Source: an uncultured Bacilli bacterium (GTDB lineage Bacteria > Bacillota_I > Bacilli_A > RF39 > UBA660). From it: DNA of 24,828 nt. Numbering within the stretch: the first letter of the stretch is position 1; each line of letters starts with the position of its first letter. Shown in pieces: positions 24,773-24,828 of the stretch. The stretch lies in NCBI GenBank assembly GCA_910585915.1, contig CAJUGF010000021.1, positions 1 through 24,828 of the forward strand, written 5' to 3'. Made by a program: the position numbers and the translations under genes. Below the pieces are notes generated by a model that was not told where the DNA came from, made no database searches, and saw only the letters and a program-made list of their open reading frames with translations.

Positions 24773-24828
24773 CTCAGACTGTTGACAAATAGGTTCAATA
24801 GTCTTTTTATTTAATAAAAAATATAGTA
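24758..24828 (-). CDS. C-terminal end of an unidentified gene, cut by the window edge
   Basis: A frame open to the edge reads LYFLLNKKTIEPICQQSETT, then VE and TAA at 24758-24760, inside the loop of the terminator hairpin. The match of stop and terminator supports a real gene end, but 22 residues are too few to name it. comFC often sits here in relatives; this tail does not obviously match it. Confidence 0.4.
   Translation of the reverse strand, partial: LYFLLNKKTIEPICQQSETTVE

Noticed and set aside
1..24828. CRISPR array
   Set aside because: No regularly spaced identical repeats with unique spacers; the direct repeats seen are pairs explained by element ends, oriT-like sites or protein repeats.
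1..24828. Mycoplasma-type code with TGA as tryptophan
   Set aside because: Tryptophans are encoded by TGG and the transposase ends at TGA; standard reading gives normal-length SecA and HPF.

Overview
The window is strongly AT-rich and uses the standard code: tryptophan is TGG, and TAA, TAG and TGA all act as stops. It looks like a low-G+C Bacillota or related gut bacterium (Erysipelotrichia, Bacilli RF39 or Clostridia type). Support comes from a long-form hibernation factor gene next to secA, a tmRNA, a T-box leader, a MobV relaxase, a large serine recombinase, and big surface proteins with cohesin, dockerin, NPCBM and discoidin-like domains. Nearly all genes are on the minus strand.

Left part (1-4174): the N-terminal part of a very large secreted, membrane-tethered M26-type (ZmpB/IgA-protease-like) protein that runs off the left edge. 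The same chain carries a cohesin-like and a dockerin-like module.

Middle part (about 4570-13665): an accretion zone downstream of the tmRNA gene (ssrA, 13661-14024). Four similar modules lie at about 4881-4955, 7487-7554, 8523-8612 and 13590-13665. Read on the minus strand, each has a CACCA, a short spacer, a small hairpin and a terminator. The second and fourth share an exact 29-bp direct repeat, which is the likely boundary of an integrative mobilizable element. That element holds a large serine recombinase overlapping a MobV relaxase, an oriT-like site, PhzF, a DUF2000 protein and an FMN split-barrel protein. To its left lie a second oriT-like site, a probable type I toxin-antitoxin pair, a GNAT acetyltransferase, an IS4-family element with a frameshifted transposase, and a decayed copy of the small gene that sits next to ssrA. 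This reads as repeated insertion at one site followed by decay.

Right part (14086-24828): a 1568-residue surface protein with NPCBM, transglutaminase-like, discoidin and Ig-like domains. Next come a wrecked methionyl-tRNA synthetase gene still preceded by a well-formed T-box leader, then a J-domain gene bracketed by two copies of the secA 3' end, and finally secA and hpf. The J-domain unit has matching cores outside and tandem arm-like repeats inside each end. It looks like a roughly 1-kb integrative cassette with no integrase, inserted at the secA 3' end.

The strongest candidates for something undescribed are the secA-end J-domain cassette and the stack of ssrA-end modules in which each element seems to bring its own tmRNA tail and terminator.
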